64,000 nucleotides of DNA from CAXXOK01 sp964497495 (GTDB taxonomy: Bacteria > Bacillota > Clostridia > Christensenellales > Aristaeellaceae). The position numbers and the translations under genes are program-made. The DNA lies in assembly GCA_964497495.1 (NCBI GenBank), contig CAZCCZ010000011.1, positions 13,119 through 77,118 on the forward strand, written 5' to 3'. Under the pieces are notes generated by a model. The model did no database searches, was not told the DNA's origin, and saw nothing but the letters and a program-made list of their open reading frames with translations. Of the stretch, positions 1-8,199 are shown piece after piece. Each line of letters begins with the position of its first letter. The stretch's first letter is position 1.

Positions 1-2
1 AG

Positions 3-257
3 ACCGCGGTGGACGACGGGTATCTTCCCCCCGTGCAGAACGTAGGCGATCTGGTTTCCGACGGTCTTTCCAAGAAGATTCTGGACGCGGCGATGAACGC
101 TTCCACCATCCAGCTTTGGTACGATCAGTATCTGCCGCCCGCGGTCTCCAACGTGCACCAGAGCACCTGCCAGGAACTTTTCGGCCTGACCATTACGCCG
201 GAAGAAGCCGATGCGCAGCTGCAGGCGTCCATGGAAGCCTATTTAGTGGGAAAATAA
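3..257 (+). CDS. Extracellular solute-binding protein, C-terminal fragment
   Basis: Only the last 84 codons are inside the window and the frame is open to the left edge. The translated tail, ending in a helical segment with LTITPEEADAQLQASMEAYL, is typical of the C-terminal end of CUT1-type sugar-binding proteins, in which a final alpha-helix packs on the C-terminal lobe. The gene is followed within about 40 bases by a strong terminator, so it is the last gene of its operon. It has no transport partner in the window. Family assignment rests on this short tail and on the abundance of similar proteins nearby. Confidence 0.6.
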   Translation, partial: TAVDDGYLPPVQNVGDLVSDGLSKKILDAAMNASTIQLWYDQYLPPAVSNVHQSTCQELFGLTITPEEADAQLQASMEAYLVGK

Positions 258-299
258 CGGCCGGGTAACCGCCGGTTCCACGCTCCGTGCGATTCCGGG

Positions 300-337
300 A
301 AGGCCTCGGCGCATCAACGCCGAAGGCCTTTCTTTTT
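300..337 (+). terminator. Rho-independent terminator after the SBP fragment
   Basis: The arms AAGGCCTCGGCG and CGCCGAAGGCCTT pair with one bulged A around a CATCAA loop and run straight into TTCTTTTT. It separates the SBP fragment from the permease gene that follows. Confidence 0.85.
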
Positions 338-378
338 CGCGGGGTTTTCGTACCGCAAACAGAAAGAGCAGAGTTATT

Positions 379-1347
379 ATGTCTACAACAGCGTTCCGCG
401 CGGGCCGGAAAAGGAAGACCGGCTATATCCTAATCATTGCTTCCGCAATCATATACGGACTTTCCCCCATGTTTGCGCGCATCTGTCTGGATGGCGGAAT
501 GGATCAGGTCACGTTCGAGTTTTTCTTATCCGCTCTGGCCCTGCTGCCGTCGGCGGCTCTGGCTTTTCGTTATAACCGGTCGCTCTTCGTGCCCAAAGGC
601 GAAAGGTTGAGCCTCCTGGCGCTGGGGGTGCTGATAACCGCGACCAACCTGCTGCTGATCTCCTCGTATATCTGGATCCCCTGCGGAACGGCGACGACCC
701 TGCATTTCCTGTATCCCATCATCGTAACGCTTCTGTCCTGGCTGTTCTACCGCACGCCTGTCGGCAGGCGCGTCACGATGGGTTTGTTCGCCTGTCTGGC
801 CGGAACCGCCTTCTTTCTTCTGGAGAATCCCACGGGCAACATCGTCGGAATATCCTGCGCGATGCTGTCCTCTCTGACGTATTCCCTGTACATTATTCTA
901 CTGGCGCAAAAAATAAAGAAGACGCCGGCTTTCGTGATGGTTTTTTACCTGTTGCTTACGCAACTGCTGATATGCTGCGCCGTTTCGTTATCGCGCGGAA
1001 CCCTGCGCTTTGATTACCCTTCTTCCGTCTGGGGCGTTCTGTTGCTTCTGGCAATCCTGAACGGTATCGCGGCTTCCGTACTCTTCCGAAAAGGCCTTGA
1101 GCGGATCGGGGCAAGCCGGGCGGCCGTGCTTTCGTTGTTCGAGCCCATCGTAAGCATCGTTACGGGCGCCCTGGTCTTAAAAGACCCGTTCACGGCGTAT
1201 ACGCTTTTCGGTTGCCTCTGCACCATTTTCGGCCTGTTTTTGGCGATGGGAAAGGGCGGCGTACGTCAGGACGAATCCCCGGAATATGAAAGCCCGGCTT
1301 CAGGCGCGGCGGAAAAGACCGGCAAGCCGAGGCGTAAGCGCCAGTGA
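379..1347 (+). CDS. DMT-superfamily (EamA) permease
   Basis: A 322-residue integral membrane protein with about ten hydrophobic segments arranged as two EamA-like halves (about residues 15-150 and 160-290), followed by a charged C-terminal tail rich in Glu, Lys and Arg. EamA proteins export or import small metabolites such as amino acids or nucleotide-related compounds; the substrate cannot be read from sequence. Helix-end prolines and the repeated two-fold pattern are visible, for example SLFEPIVSIVTGALVL in the second half. It starts at ATG 379 after a weak AGAAAGAGCAGAG leader. It stands alone, with a terminator upstream and a 480-base gene-free region downstream, so it looks like a single-gene unit. 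The family call is firm, the function open. Confidence 0.85.
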   Translation: MSTTAFRAGRKRKTGYILIIASAIIYGLSPMFARICLDGGMDQVTFEFFLSALALLPSAALAFRYNRSLFVPKGERLSLLALGVLITATNLLLISSYIWIPCGTATTLHFLYPIIVTLLSWLFYRTPVGRRVTMGLFACLAGTAFFLLENPTGNIVGISCAMLSSLTYSLYIILLAQKIKKTPAFVMVFYLLLTQLLICCAVSLSRGTLRFDYPSSVWGVLLLLAILNGIAASVLFRKGLERIGASRAAVLSLFEPIVSIVTGALVLKDPFTAYTLFGCLCTIFGLFLAMGKGGVRQDESPEYESPASGAAEKTGKPRRKRQ

Positions 1348-1417
1348 ATGGAACCGGCCCATCCTGTCGAAAAACCCTTTAGGAGGTGTCGGAAGACCGA
1401 GGTTTTCCGGCTGTTAT

Positions 1418-1543
1418 CCGAAACCGGCGACAGGTACGTCGGTTTCGGAAGCCTTGCGCGGCAAGGTTTCCCTATGTCTTTGGCTGACCGTGAACGAAGT
1501 GAACAAGCCAAAGACGCAAGATCAATAAAGTGGCGAAGACCAC
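1418..1543 (+). other. Cluster of four hairpins in a gene-free region
   Basis: The region from 1348 to about 1700 has no convincing gene. Inside it four stem-loops follow one another: CCGAAACCGGCG with CGTCGGTTTCGG (1418-1448, one G-U pair), CCTTGC with GCAAGG (1452-1466), GTCTTTGGCT with AGCCAAAGAC around a 20-base loop (1476-1515), and GTGG with CCAC (1530-1543). The third loop holds a GTGAAC-GAA-GTGAAC direct repeat. This may be a structured RNA, a REP-like palindromic element or the 3' end of the DMT transcript. No U-tract follows any stem, so it is not a standard terminator. I do not recognise a known RNA family. Confidence 0.45.
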
Positions 1544-1710
1544 TTTTGGAACAGTCTGCGCCGGTGAAGGGAACCGGCCTGTTCGTCCTGTAACGGTACG
1601 GCGGTAAAGGATATCCGCAGAGCCGAGGAAAAAACTGAAAAATCGCATCTTCCAAATACATCCTTAACACATCGTTGATCACATTATTTAATTAACTTTA
1701 AAAATTAATG

Positions 1711-1739
1711 TTGACAAGGTCAAAACCCTCTGCTATCAT
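1711..1739 (+). promoter_or_regulatory. Sigma-A promoter of the ROK regulator operon
   Basis: A perfect TTGACA (1711-1716), a 17-base spacer and TATCAT (1734-1739) sit in an AT-rich stretch about 90 bases before the ROK regulator. This is one of the best promoter matches in the window. Confidence 0.8.
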
Positions 1740-1830
1740 GAGACCGAAATCAGCGACCGGCGATAACAACGGGGTTATCTCCCGAAAGGAGGTAATGGAC
1801 CCCTGAATATGCGTTAAGGTGGTTCGCAAT

Positions 1831-2928
1831 ATGGCGTATGTCGCGCAGAACCTGAAGGAAATGAACCGGAAAACGGTCTATCGGATGCTTCTGGAAAAAG
1901 AAGTCCTTTCCCGGTCGGACATCAGCCGTCAAACGGGCATCAGCGCGCCGACCGTGTTCAAGATCATCGACTACTTCAAGGAAAGCGGCCTGGTGGAGGA
2001 AACGGGCGGCGGGGATTCGGCGCTGGGGCGAAAGCCGCAGCTGCTGCGTTTCCGCCCGGAAGCGAGATATTCGATCGGCGTGGAGTTCGCCGGGGTGGAC
2101 CTGAAAGTGGGAATCGTGGATCTTGCCGGAAACGTGCGGCACTTCGTCCGCACGCCGGTCGTTCCGGTGTTTGAAACGGTGCTTCGTCAGGACCTGTACG
2201 CTCAGACGGAGCAACTGATCGCCCAGAGCGGCGTCGCCCGGGAGAAGATCGGCGGCATCTGCATCGGCGTTCCGGCGGTGGTGAACAAGCGGGAGGAGAC
2301 CATCGATCTGGCTCCGTTGGTGGGCATCACGGAGCTTACCCGGTATACCGACATCGTCAAAGACCTGTCCCAAAGGCTGAACATGCCCGTGTTTCTGGAA
2401 AACGACGCGAACGTGTCCGCGATCGGGGAATTCATCTGCCGGGGGTTGGGCCCGGCGGACGACCTGCTGTACATCATCCTGGGCAAGGGCATCGGCGCGG
2501 GCATCATCCTCAACGGCGTTCTTCGGCAGGGGGAAAGCTACTCCGTGGGCGAGATCGGCTACATGGCCTTCGACAGGCGCTTCACGGCGGACAAGCACCG
2601 CTGCGGCTGGCTGGAGCAGCAGCTGGACCTGGACGCACTGCGCGTATGCAGCGCCGACATCTTCCGGGAACGGATGGACGACGTGGCCGGTACCCTCGCC
2701 CTTACGATTCTGAACATCTGCCTGCCGCTGGAGATCAAGCGCATCGTTTTCGGGCGGTTCCGGGGGCCGGAGCTGGACGGCGCGCTGGTCAGGCGAATCA
2801 ACGACGAGGTGCGTCGCCTGTCCGTGCTGGATCTGGAGTGCGGCGAGCCCCGGTGCGGCGAGCCCGGCGTCGTGGGCTGCGCCAGCATCGTCACCGGCCC
2901 GGTGTTGGACCGGCTTTTCACAAGTTGA
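1831..2928 (+). CDS. ROK-family transcriptional regulator (NagC/XylR-like)
   Basis: A 365-residue two-domain protein. An N-terminal winged helix-turn-helix (about residues 10-62, with SRSDISRQTGIS as the recognition region) precedes a ROK domain. In the ROK domain the phosphate loop is degraded to GVEFAGVDL instead of DxGGT, and the zinc cluster is reduced to a single Cys near HRCGW. A sensing rather than catalytic role is therefore expected: sugar or sugar-phosphate binding relieves DNA binding. I chose ATG 1831 because AAGGTGG lies 8 bases upstream. GTG 1819 is possible, but the strong AGGAGGT at 1788-1793 is too far from either start. It heads an SBP-permease-kinase-isomerase operon and probably controls it. 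Confidence 0.88.
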   Translation: MAYVAQNLKEMNRKTVYRMLLEKEVLSRSDISRQTGISAPTVFKIIDYFKESGLVEETGGGDSALGRKPQLLRFRPEARYSIGVEFAGVDLKVGIVDLAGNVRHFVRTPVVPVFETVLRQDLYAQTEQLIAQSGVAREKIGGICIGVPAVVNKREETIDLAPLVGITELTRYTDIVKDLSQRLNMPVFLENDANVSAIGEFICRGLGPADDLLYIILGKGIGAGIILNGVLRQGESYSVGEIGYMAFDRRFTADKHRCGWLEQQLDLDALRVCSADIFRERMDDVAGTLALTILNICLPLEIKRIVFGRFRGPELDGALVRRINDEVRRLSVLDLECGEPRCGEPGVVGCASIVTGPVLDRLFTS

Positions 2929-3017
2929 CCCGTTTTCCGCATCCGCCGGCAAACGGCGGGCTGAAAACGCGAGAGATACGCACAGGTTCCAAAATCATTA
3001 AATAGGAGGAAACAGGA

Positions 3018-4277
3018 ATGAAAAAGGGTATCCAAACCGTTCTGAGCCTCGCCCTCGCGGCCATTATGGCGCTGGGGCTCCTCGGTTGCGCGTCCGCGGA
3101 CGAAAACGTGACGCTCAACGCGCTGTTCATGAAACAGGCCGGTTACAGCGAGGACGACGTAACCGCGATGACGCAGGAATTCCAGGCCGCCAACCCAGGC
3201 GTTACTGTAAACCTGACGTTCGTGGCGTACGAGGAGCTGTCGCCCAAGATCCTGACGTCCGCCAAGAGCGGCGGCTACGACGTGATCCTCGGCGATTGCA
3301 TCTGGCCGGCGCAGTTTGCCCAGGCGGGCATGGTGCTGGATCTGACCGACAAGGTGAAGGCCCTCGACCTGAGCGACATCTACCAGGGCGCGCTCGACTC
3401 CGTGACCTACAAGGGCCGTTATTACGGCATTCCCTGGCTCAACGACGTGAAGTACCTCTACTACAACAAGGCGATGCTCGCCAAGGCCGGCTACGCCGAT
3501 CCGCCCGCGACCTGGGACGAGCTGACGGCCATGGCCAAAGCCATCAAGGATCAGGGCATCGTGGATTATCCCATCGCGTGGAGCTGGTCGCAGGCGGAAT
3601 GCCTGATCTGCGATTACACGGCCGTCGCCGGCAGCTTCGGCGGTTCGTTCGTGGACGCGGACAACAACCCCACCCTCAACAGCGAGGCCAACAAAAAGGC
3701 GCTGGACTTCATGGTGGGCACCCTCAACGACGGCCTTACCAACCCGAAATCCCTTGAGATGATTGAGGACGACGTGCTGAGCACCTTCGTTTCCGGCAAC
3801 GCGGCCTTCGCGCTCAACTGGACCTACATGTACAACGCCGCCAAGGACGCCGCGCAGTCCTCCGTGGCGGAAGACGTAGGCATCACGGCCATTCCCGGTA
3901 CCGACGCGGCGGCAAGCGCCACTGTGAACGGCGGCATGCCGCTGATGATCACCTCCGGCTCCAAGTATCCCGATCAGGCCTGGGCTTACGCCCTGTACCT
4001 TTCCTCCAAGGACGTGCAGAAGCACTACGCCAAGAGCGCCCTGCCCATCTGGAAGTCGCTGTATTCCGACCAGACGGTGATCGACACCAACGCGGCCGTG
4101 GTGGAGGCTTCCAAGGTGCAGTACGACTACATCGTCAACCGTCCCCAGGTGCCCTACTACAACGAGCTTTCCACCGCCATGCAGAGCGAGCTGCAAAACG
4201 TGCTGCTGGGCAACGAGACCTCCCAGGCCGCGCTGGACACCCTGCAGAGCAAGGCGACCGAGCTTTCCACAAAGTAA
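3018..4277 (+). CDS. CUT1 sugar ABC transporter, substrate-binding lipoprotein
   Basis: A 419-residue family 1 extracellular solute-binding protein. Residues 1-24 are a lipoprotein signal with lipobox LLGC, so Cys24 should be lipidated and the mature protein tethered outside the membrane. The rest shows the two-lobe periplasmic-binding fold pattern, including the conserved YDVILGDCIWPAQFAQAG region and a GIPW strand. AGGAGG at 3004-3009 precedes ATG 3018. It is the first transport gene of the operon and is followed by a hairpin and two permeases. Neighbouring ROK and SIS-domain genes suggest an amino sugar or a related mono- or disaccharide as substrate, which is an inference. It is the only SBP here with a canonical lipobox. 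Confidence 0.92.
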   Translation: MKKGIQTVLSLALAAIMALGLLGCASADENVTLNALFMKQAGYSEDDVTAMTQEFQAANPGVTVNLTFVAYEELSPKILTSAKSGGYDVILGDCIWPAQFAQAGMVLDLTDKVKALDLSDIYQGALDSVTYKGRYYGIPWLNDVKYLYYNKAMLAKAGYADPPATWDELTAMAKAIKDQGIVDYPIAWSWSQAECLICDYTAVAGSFGGSFVDADNNPTLNSEANKKALDFMVGTLNDGLTNPKSLEMIEDDVLSTFVSGNAAFALNWTYMYNAAKDAAQSSVAEDVGITAIPGTDAAASATVNGGMPLMITSGSKYPDQAWAYALYLSSKDVQKHYAKSALPIWKSLYSDQTVIDTNAAVVEASKVQYDYIVNRPQVPYYNELSTAMQSELQNVLLGNETSQAALDTLQSKATELSTK

Positions 4278-4295
4278 TCCAGCCGTAGACCTCGA

Positions 4296-4328
4296 AAGGG
4301 GGAGGCCCGTCACCCCGGCCTCCCCCTT
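4296..4328 (+). promoter_or_regulatory. Intercistronic hairpin between SBP and permease
   Basis: A perfect 12-bp stem (AAGGGGGAGGCC with GGCCTCCCCCTT) closes a 9-base loop, with no U-tract. It lies 18 bases after the SBP stop and just before the permease ribosome-binding site. Such stems can protect the SBP message and damp downstream expression. Confidence 0.7.
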
Positions 4329-4348
4329 CCTTCGTAAAGGAGCGCTCC

Positions 4349-5236
4349 ATGAAGAACAAAGCGGAACAGCGTTTTGCCTACGGCATTATCTCCCCGGCGC
4401 TGATCATCGTTTTCGGGGTGGTCGTCGTGCCGATCTTCACCACCCTGTTTTACACGTTCGTCAACGCCGACCCGAGCTCCATGCACTACGGGGAGTTCGC
4501 GGGCCTGGGTTTTTATACCCGGATTCTATCCAGTCCGGAGTTCTGGCAGGATCTGTGGAGGACGTTGTACTTTTCCATCGTGTCCACGGCGCTGGAAACT
4601 ACGGTGGGCCTTCTGGTGGCGCTGCTTCTGAACGAAAACTTCCCGGGGGTCAAATTCCTGCGCGGCATCATCATCATCCCCTGGGCCATCCCCACGGTGG
4701 TCAACGCCAGCCTTTGGAAGCTGATCTTCAACGGCCAGTACGGCGTTTTCAACGCCCTGCTGACGCGTTTTCACCTGATCGGCGAATACGTTTCCTGGCT
4801 GGGCGGCCCCGCCACCTCCATGAACATGATCATCATCGCGGACGCCTGGAAGATGACGCCGCTTGCCGTAATCTTTTTCCTGGCGGCGCTGCAGAACGCC
4901 AACCGCTCCGTCTACGAGGCCGCCATGGTGGACGGGGCCGACGTTTTCATGCGCTTCCGGGTCATCACCCTGCGGTATCTGAAGCCCACCATCTTCATCG
5001 TGGCGGTGATGCGGATGGTGGAGAAGTTCAAGGCCTTCGACATTTTCTATATCATGACGCGCGGCGGCCCCGCCAACAGCACCAAAACGCTGATGTACGG
5101 CGCGTACCTGCAAGCCTTCAACAACCTGAACTACTCCGAGGCGGCCACCTTCGCGTTTTTAATCGCGCTGGTGGTGGTAGGCATGGTAACCTCCTCCAAG
5201 AAGATCATGATGAGAGGGGGCGACGAAATTGAATAA
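4349..5236 (+). CDS. CUT1 sugar ABC transporter permease (MalF/UgpA type)
   Basis: A 295-residue polytopic membrane protein with about six transmembrane helices and the binding-protein-dependent transport motif EAAMVDGADVFMRFRVITL near residues 190-208. That is the EAA loop that docks onto the ATPase subunit. It starts at ATG 4349 behind AAGGAG. It pairs with the following permease, whose start overlaps its stop by 8 bases, indicating translational coupling and a heterodimeric channel. No ATPase gene is in the operon, as is usual for CUT1 systems that share a MsmX-like ATPase. The family call is firm and the substrate is inferred only from neighbours. Confidence 0.92.
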   Translation: MKNKAEQRFAYGIISPALIIVFGVVVVPIFTTLFYTFVNADPSSMHYGEFAGLGFYTRILSSPEFWQDLWRTLYFSIVSTALETTVGLLVALLLNENFPGVKFLRGIIIIPWAIPTVVNASLWKLIFNGQYGVFNALLTRFHLIGEYVSWLGGPATSMNMIIIADAWKMTPLAVIFFLAALQNANRSVYEAAMVDGADVFMRFRVITLRYLKPTIFIVAVMRMVEKFKAFDIFYIMTRGGPANSTKTLMYGAYLQAFNNLNYSEAATFAFLIALVVVGMVTSSKKIMMRGGDEIE

Positions 5237-6098
5237 ACCGCGTTTCAGCAAACGGAAGCTGAGGCTCCGGATCGTGCAGTATGTTTTCGGCTTCATCGTG
5301 ATGCTGGGCACGCTGCTGCCCATCGCGTGGATGTTCGTCTCCAGCGTGGTTCTGCCCAGGGACCTCACCGCGCTGCCGCTGAACATCGATCCGTCCCATT
5401 TCACGCTGGAGCGTTATATTGAAATTTTCACGGACACCAGTTCCTCCAGCGTCACGTACGTTTTCCGCGTAGCGATGTACAACAGCTTCATCGTGGCGTT
5501 TTTCGTTACGGTTGTCTCGCTGGTGGTGGGTTCGGCGGCGGCGTACGCTTTCTCCCGGCTCAAATTCCGCTTCCGCAACGGCATGATGATGATGACGCTC
5601 TTCACCTACATGATCCCGAGCGTCGCGCTGGTGATCCCCATGTACCTGATGTTCAGCAACGCCGGCATGCTCAACCGGAAAACGACGCTGGTGATCCTAT
5701 ACCTGTCCTTCATCATTCCGTTCATCATCTGGGTCATGCAGGGATACTTCGGTTCGGTTTCCAAGTCCTTCGAGGAGGCGGCGATGATCGACGGCTGCAA
5801 CCGCATACAGACCTTCCTGCACATCTTCGTGCCCATCGCGCGGCCGGGGTTGATTTCCACCGGCATCCTCGCCTTCCTGATGTCCTGGGACGAGTTCTTT
5901 CTGGCGCTGGTTTTTACCTCCAATATTCAGTCCAAAACGATCACCGTGGCCATCGCGGAATTCAACGGGAAATTCACGATCGATTATGGTATGATAGCTG
6001 CGGCAGGCGTGCTGGCTTCGCTGCTGCCGGCGCTGATCACACTGATTTTCCAGCGGTACATCGTCATGGGCATGACAGCCGGAGGCGTAAAGGAATGA
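5229..6098 (+). CDS. CUT1 sugar ABC transporter permease (MalG type)
   Basis: A 289-residue inner-membrane permease with about six helices and the EAA-type motif EEAAMIDGCNRIQTFLHI. It is the second channel half for the transporter encoded just upstream. The start chosen is TTG 5229, because GAGGGGG lies about 9 bases upstream and it gives the usual MalG-like N-terminus (KPRF, then a basic stretch, then the first helix). It overlaps the upstream gene by 8 bases. Its own stop overlaps the ATG of the ROK kinase by 4 bases (ATGA), so the whole set is translationally coupled. Confidence 0.9.
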   Translation: MNKPRFSKRKLRLRIVQYVFGFIVMLGTLLPIAWMFVSSVVLPRDLTALPLNIDPSHFTLERYIEIFTDTSSSSVTYVFRVAMYNSFIVAFFVTVVSLVVGSAAAYAFSRLKFRFRNGMMMMTLFTYMIPSVALVIPMYLMFSNAGMLNRKTTLVILYLSFIIPFIIWVMQGYFGSVSKSFEEAAMIDGCNRIQTFLHIFVPIARPGLISTGILAFLMSWDEFFLALVFTSNIQSKTITVAIAEFNGKFTIDYGMIAAAGVLASLLPALITLIFQRYIVMGMTAGGVKE

Positions 6099-7084
6099 GC
6101 GAAGAAATGGCCCGGAACGCGGGGGAACTCTTTATCGGGGTCGATCTGGGCGGCACCAACATCCGGGTGCGGTGCGCAGACCGGGACGGAACGATTCTGA
6201 ACGAAGAGAATCTCCAGACAACCGCCCGACCGTTCGGGAAAACGCTGGAGGAAAACCTGATCGGCGTGATCGAAAAGGCGGCGGCCGGCGTGAAAGCGCC
6301 GAACGCCGGAGTAAAGGCGATCGGTATGGGTGTGCCCGGTATCTATTACGGGCACAGGATCCTCATGAGCCCGAACATCGACACGATCGACGTGGACCGT
6401 CTGCTGCGCCACTTTCATGATAAAGGCGTAGCTTTTCATATCCTCAACGACGTTAAATGCGCCGCGATGGGAGAGCAGTGGAAGGGCGAGGCCCGCGACT
6501 GCCGCAACTTCATCCTGATCAACCTCGGCACGGGCGTAAGCGTCGCGCCGGTGGTGGAGGGCCGGGTGCTTTCCGGCGAGCACTGCGCGGCGGGCGAAAT
6601 CGCCTACTGGATCTCGGACGTGGGCTCCACGGCCGGGTTCGGGGAAGGGCGCGTGCCGCTGGAGGAGAAATTCAGCGGCCGCTGGCTGGGCGAAAACGTG
6701 AAAAGGCGGCTGAGGGCGCTGAAACCCGAGGGATGGACGGAGGAACGCATCGAGGCGATCACCACCAAGGAGATTTTCGCCCTGTGCTACCGGGGCGACG
6801 CGGCCGTGAAAGAAACGGTGGACGACGCCGTGCGGTATTTCGCCACCGCGCTGGCGGACATCTGCATTCTGCTGGACCCGGAAACGCTTATTTTCAGCGG
6901 CGGCATCACGGCCGACCTGGATTACTTTTTCGAAGATCTGCGCTCGTACCTGCAAAAGACCGTGCCGTTCCCCCCGAAGCTCATCCGCTCCTCCCTCAAC
7001 GGGGAGGCCGGCATCTACGGCGCGATCGCCATGGCCATCCAGGGTACGTCCGTTTGCTGGAAAGGAACGGCTGAAACGTTATGA
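6095..7084 (+). CDS. ROK-family sugar kinase
   Basis: A 329-residue cytoplasmic kinase expected to phosphorylate the hexose or amino sugar brought in by the adjoining transporter. The phosphate-1 loop GVDLGGTNIRV (near residue 14), a catalytic-loop-like NDVKCAAMGEQ and the ROK glycine-rich stretch NLGTGVSVAPVVEGRVLSGE are intact, unlike in the upstream ROK regulator. The zinc cluster usual in ROK proteins is absent (no CxCG pattern after GEIAYW), as in some allose or N-acetylmannosamine kinases. It overlaps the upstream permease stop and the downstream SIS gene by 4 bases each. The exact sugar is unknown; an amino sugar is favoured by the neighbouring isomerase/deaminase. Confidence 0.87.
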   Translation: MSEEMARNAGELFIGVDLGGTNIRVRCADRDGTILNEENLQTTARPFGKTLEENLIGVIEKAAAGVKAPNAGVKAIGMGVPGIYYGHRILMSPNIDTIDVDRLLRHFHDKGVAFHILNDVKCAAMGEQWKGEARDCRNFILINLGTGVSVAPVVEGRVLSGEHCAAGEIAYWISDVGSTAGFGEGRVPLEEKFSGRWLGENVKRRLRALKPEGWTEERIEAITTKEIFALCYRGDAAVKETVDDAVRYFATALADICILLDPETLIFSGGITADLDYFFEDLRSYLQKTVPFPPKLIRSSLNGEAGIYGAIAMAIQGTSVCWKGTAETL

Positions 7085-8112
7085 CACTGATGGAACGCGA
7101 AATATACGAACAGCCCGAGGCGCTGGAAAGGTGCCGTGTGAAGAACGAGGCGGCGATCCGGGAGCTCGCGGGCGAGATCCGGCGTTTCCGGCCGCAAGCG
7201 GTGGTGTTCGCGGGCAGGGGCTCCTCCGACCACGCGGGGCAGTACGGCCGGTATCTAACGGAGATTTATGCGGGGGTTCCGGTTTCGCTGGCTACGCCGT
7301 CCGTGCTTACGGCGTACGGCGGAAAGGTGGATTACGGCAAATGCCTGGTGATCGGCATTTCGCAGTCCGGCCGCACGAACGACGTTTGCGAGGTGCTTAA
7401 GGCCGCAGGCGCGCAGGGCGCGCTGACCGTAAGCATCACCAACGACCCCGCGTCGCCCGTGGCCGGGGCGGCGCGCCGGCACCTGAGCTGCGAGGCGGGC
7501 CCCGAGCTGAGCGTGGAGGCCACCAAGACGTTCGCCACGCAGATGTACCTTACGTACCTGCTGGCCGCCGAATGGTCCGGGGCTCCGGCGCTGCTGAACC
7601 GCGCGGAGGCCGTACCCGGCCTCGTCGCCGATGCGCTCCGGCTGGAAGCGCCGCTTAGCGCGCTGGTGCCGAGGTACCGTTTCGCGCGGCGGCTTTTCGT
7701 ACTGGCCAGGGGAACGGTGGAGCCCGTGGCGATGGAAGGGTGCCTGAAGATCAACGAATCCTCCTATATCGACGCGCGGCCCTTCTCGATCATTGATTTT
7801 TTACACGGCCCCGTGGCCATGCTGGAGAAGGACGCGCCCGTGCTGCTGATCGACGCCGACCGTGCCACGCGCGCGGACGCCCGGACGATTCAACAGAAAT
7901 GCCGCCGGACGGGCAGCGACCTGCTGGCTTTCACCGCGGACCCGGAGCTGGCGAAGGCCTGCGACGCAAGCCTGCTGCTGCCGGAGGGAACGGACGGGCC
8001 GGAAGCCGCGTTCACCGTGATGACGCTTTTACAGCTTTTCGCCTGCAAGCTGGCGCTGCTCAAGGGGTACGACCCGGATCACCCCAGAGGGCTGAACAAG
8101 GTGACGGGATAA
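7081..8112 (+). CDS. SIS-domain sugar-phosphate isomerase/deaminase (GlmS C-half/AgaS-like)
   Basis: A 343-residue protein with two tandem SIS domains, like the isomerase half of GlmS but without the glutaminase domain. Visible signatures are GRGSSDHAG and GISQSGRTNDV in the first SIS domain, EATKTFATQM matching the GlmS substrate loop, and a C-terminal LNKVTG whose Lys corresponds to the catalytic lysine of the GlmS family. Stand-alone enzymes of this type deaminate and isomerise amino-sugar phosphates or cleave fructosamine-type phosphates. Its start overlaps the ROK kinase stop (ATGA), and it ends the operon just before a strong terminator. Together they suggest uptake, phosphorylation and deamination of an amino sugar; a nagA deacetylase is absent here. 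Confidence 0.88.
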   Translation: MTLMEREIYEQPEALERCRVKNEAAIRELAGEIRRFRPQAVVFAGRGSSDHAGQYGRYLTEIYAGVPVSLATPSVLTAYGGKVDYGKCLVIGISQSGRTNDVCEVLKAAGAQGALTVSITNDPASPVAGAARRHLSCEAGPELSVEATKTFATQMYLTYLLAAEWSGAPALLNRAEAVPGLVADALRLEAPLSALVPRYRFARRLFVLARGTVEPVAMEGCLKINESSYIDARPFSIIDFLHGPVAMLEKDAPVLLIDADRATRADARTIQQKCRRTGSDLLAFTADPELAKACDASLLLPEGTDGPEAAFTVMTLLQLFACKLALLKGYDPDHPRGLNKVTG

Positions 8113-8121
8113 CCATGCAGG

Positions 8122-8168
8122 AACGCCGCGCGATCCGTAACGATACGAACGGATCGCGCGGCGTTTTT
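8122..8168. terminator. Strong terminator between converging operons
   Basis: A perfect 17-bp stem (AACGCCGCGCGATCCGT with its complement) closes a 10-base loop and ends in a T-run. It lies between the stop of the SIS gene and the stop of the opposite GH3 gene. The plus-strand reading is the better terminator. Confidence 0.9.
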
Positions 8169-8199
8169 CATATGCAAACGGAGGGAATCGCCTGCGGAA

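Noticed and set aside
1266..1682. Open frames of about 80-140 codons between the DMT and ROK genes
   Set aside because: They overlap the hairpin cluster, have no recognisable protein character and no supporting start site.
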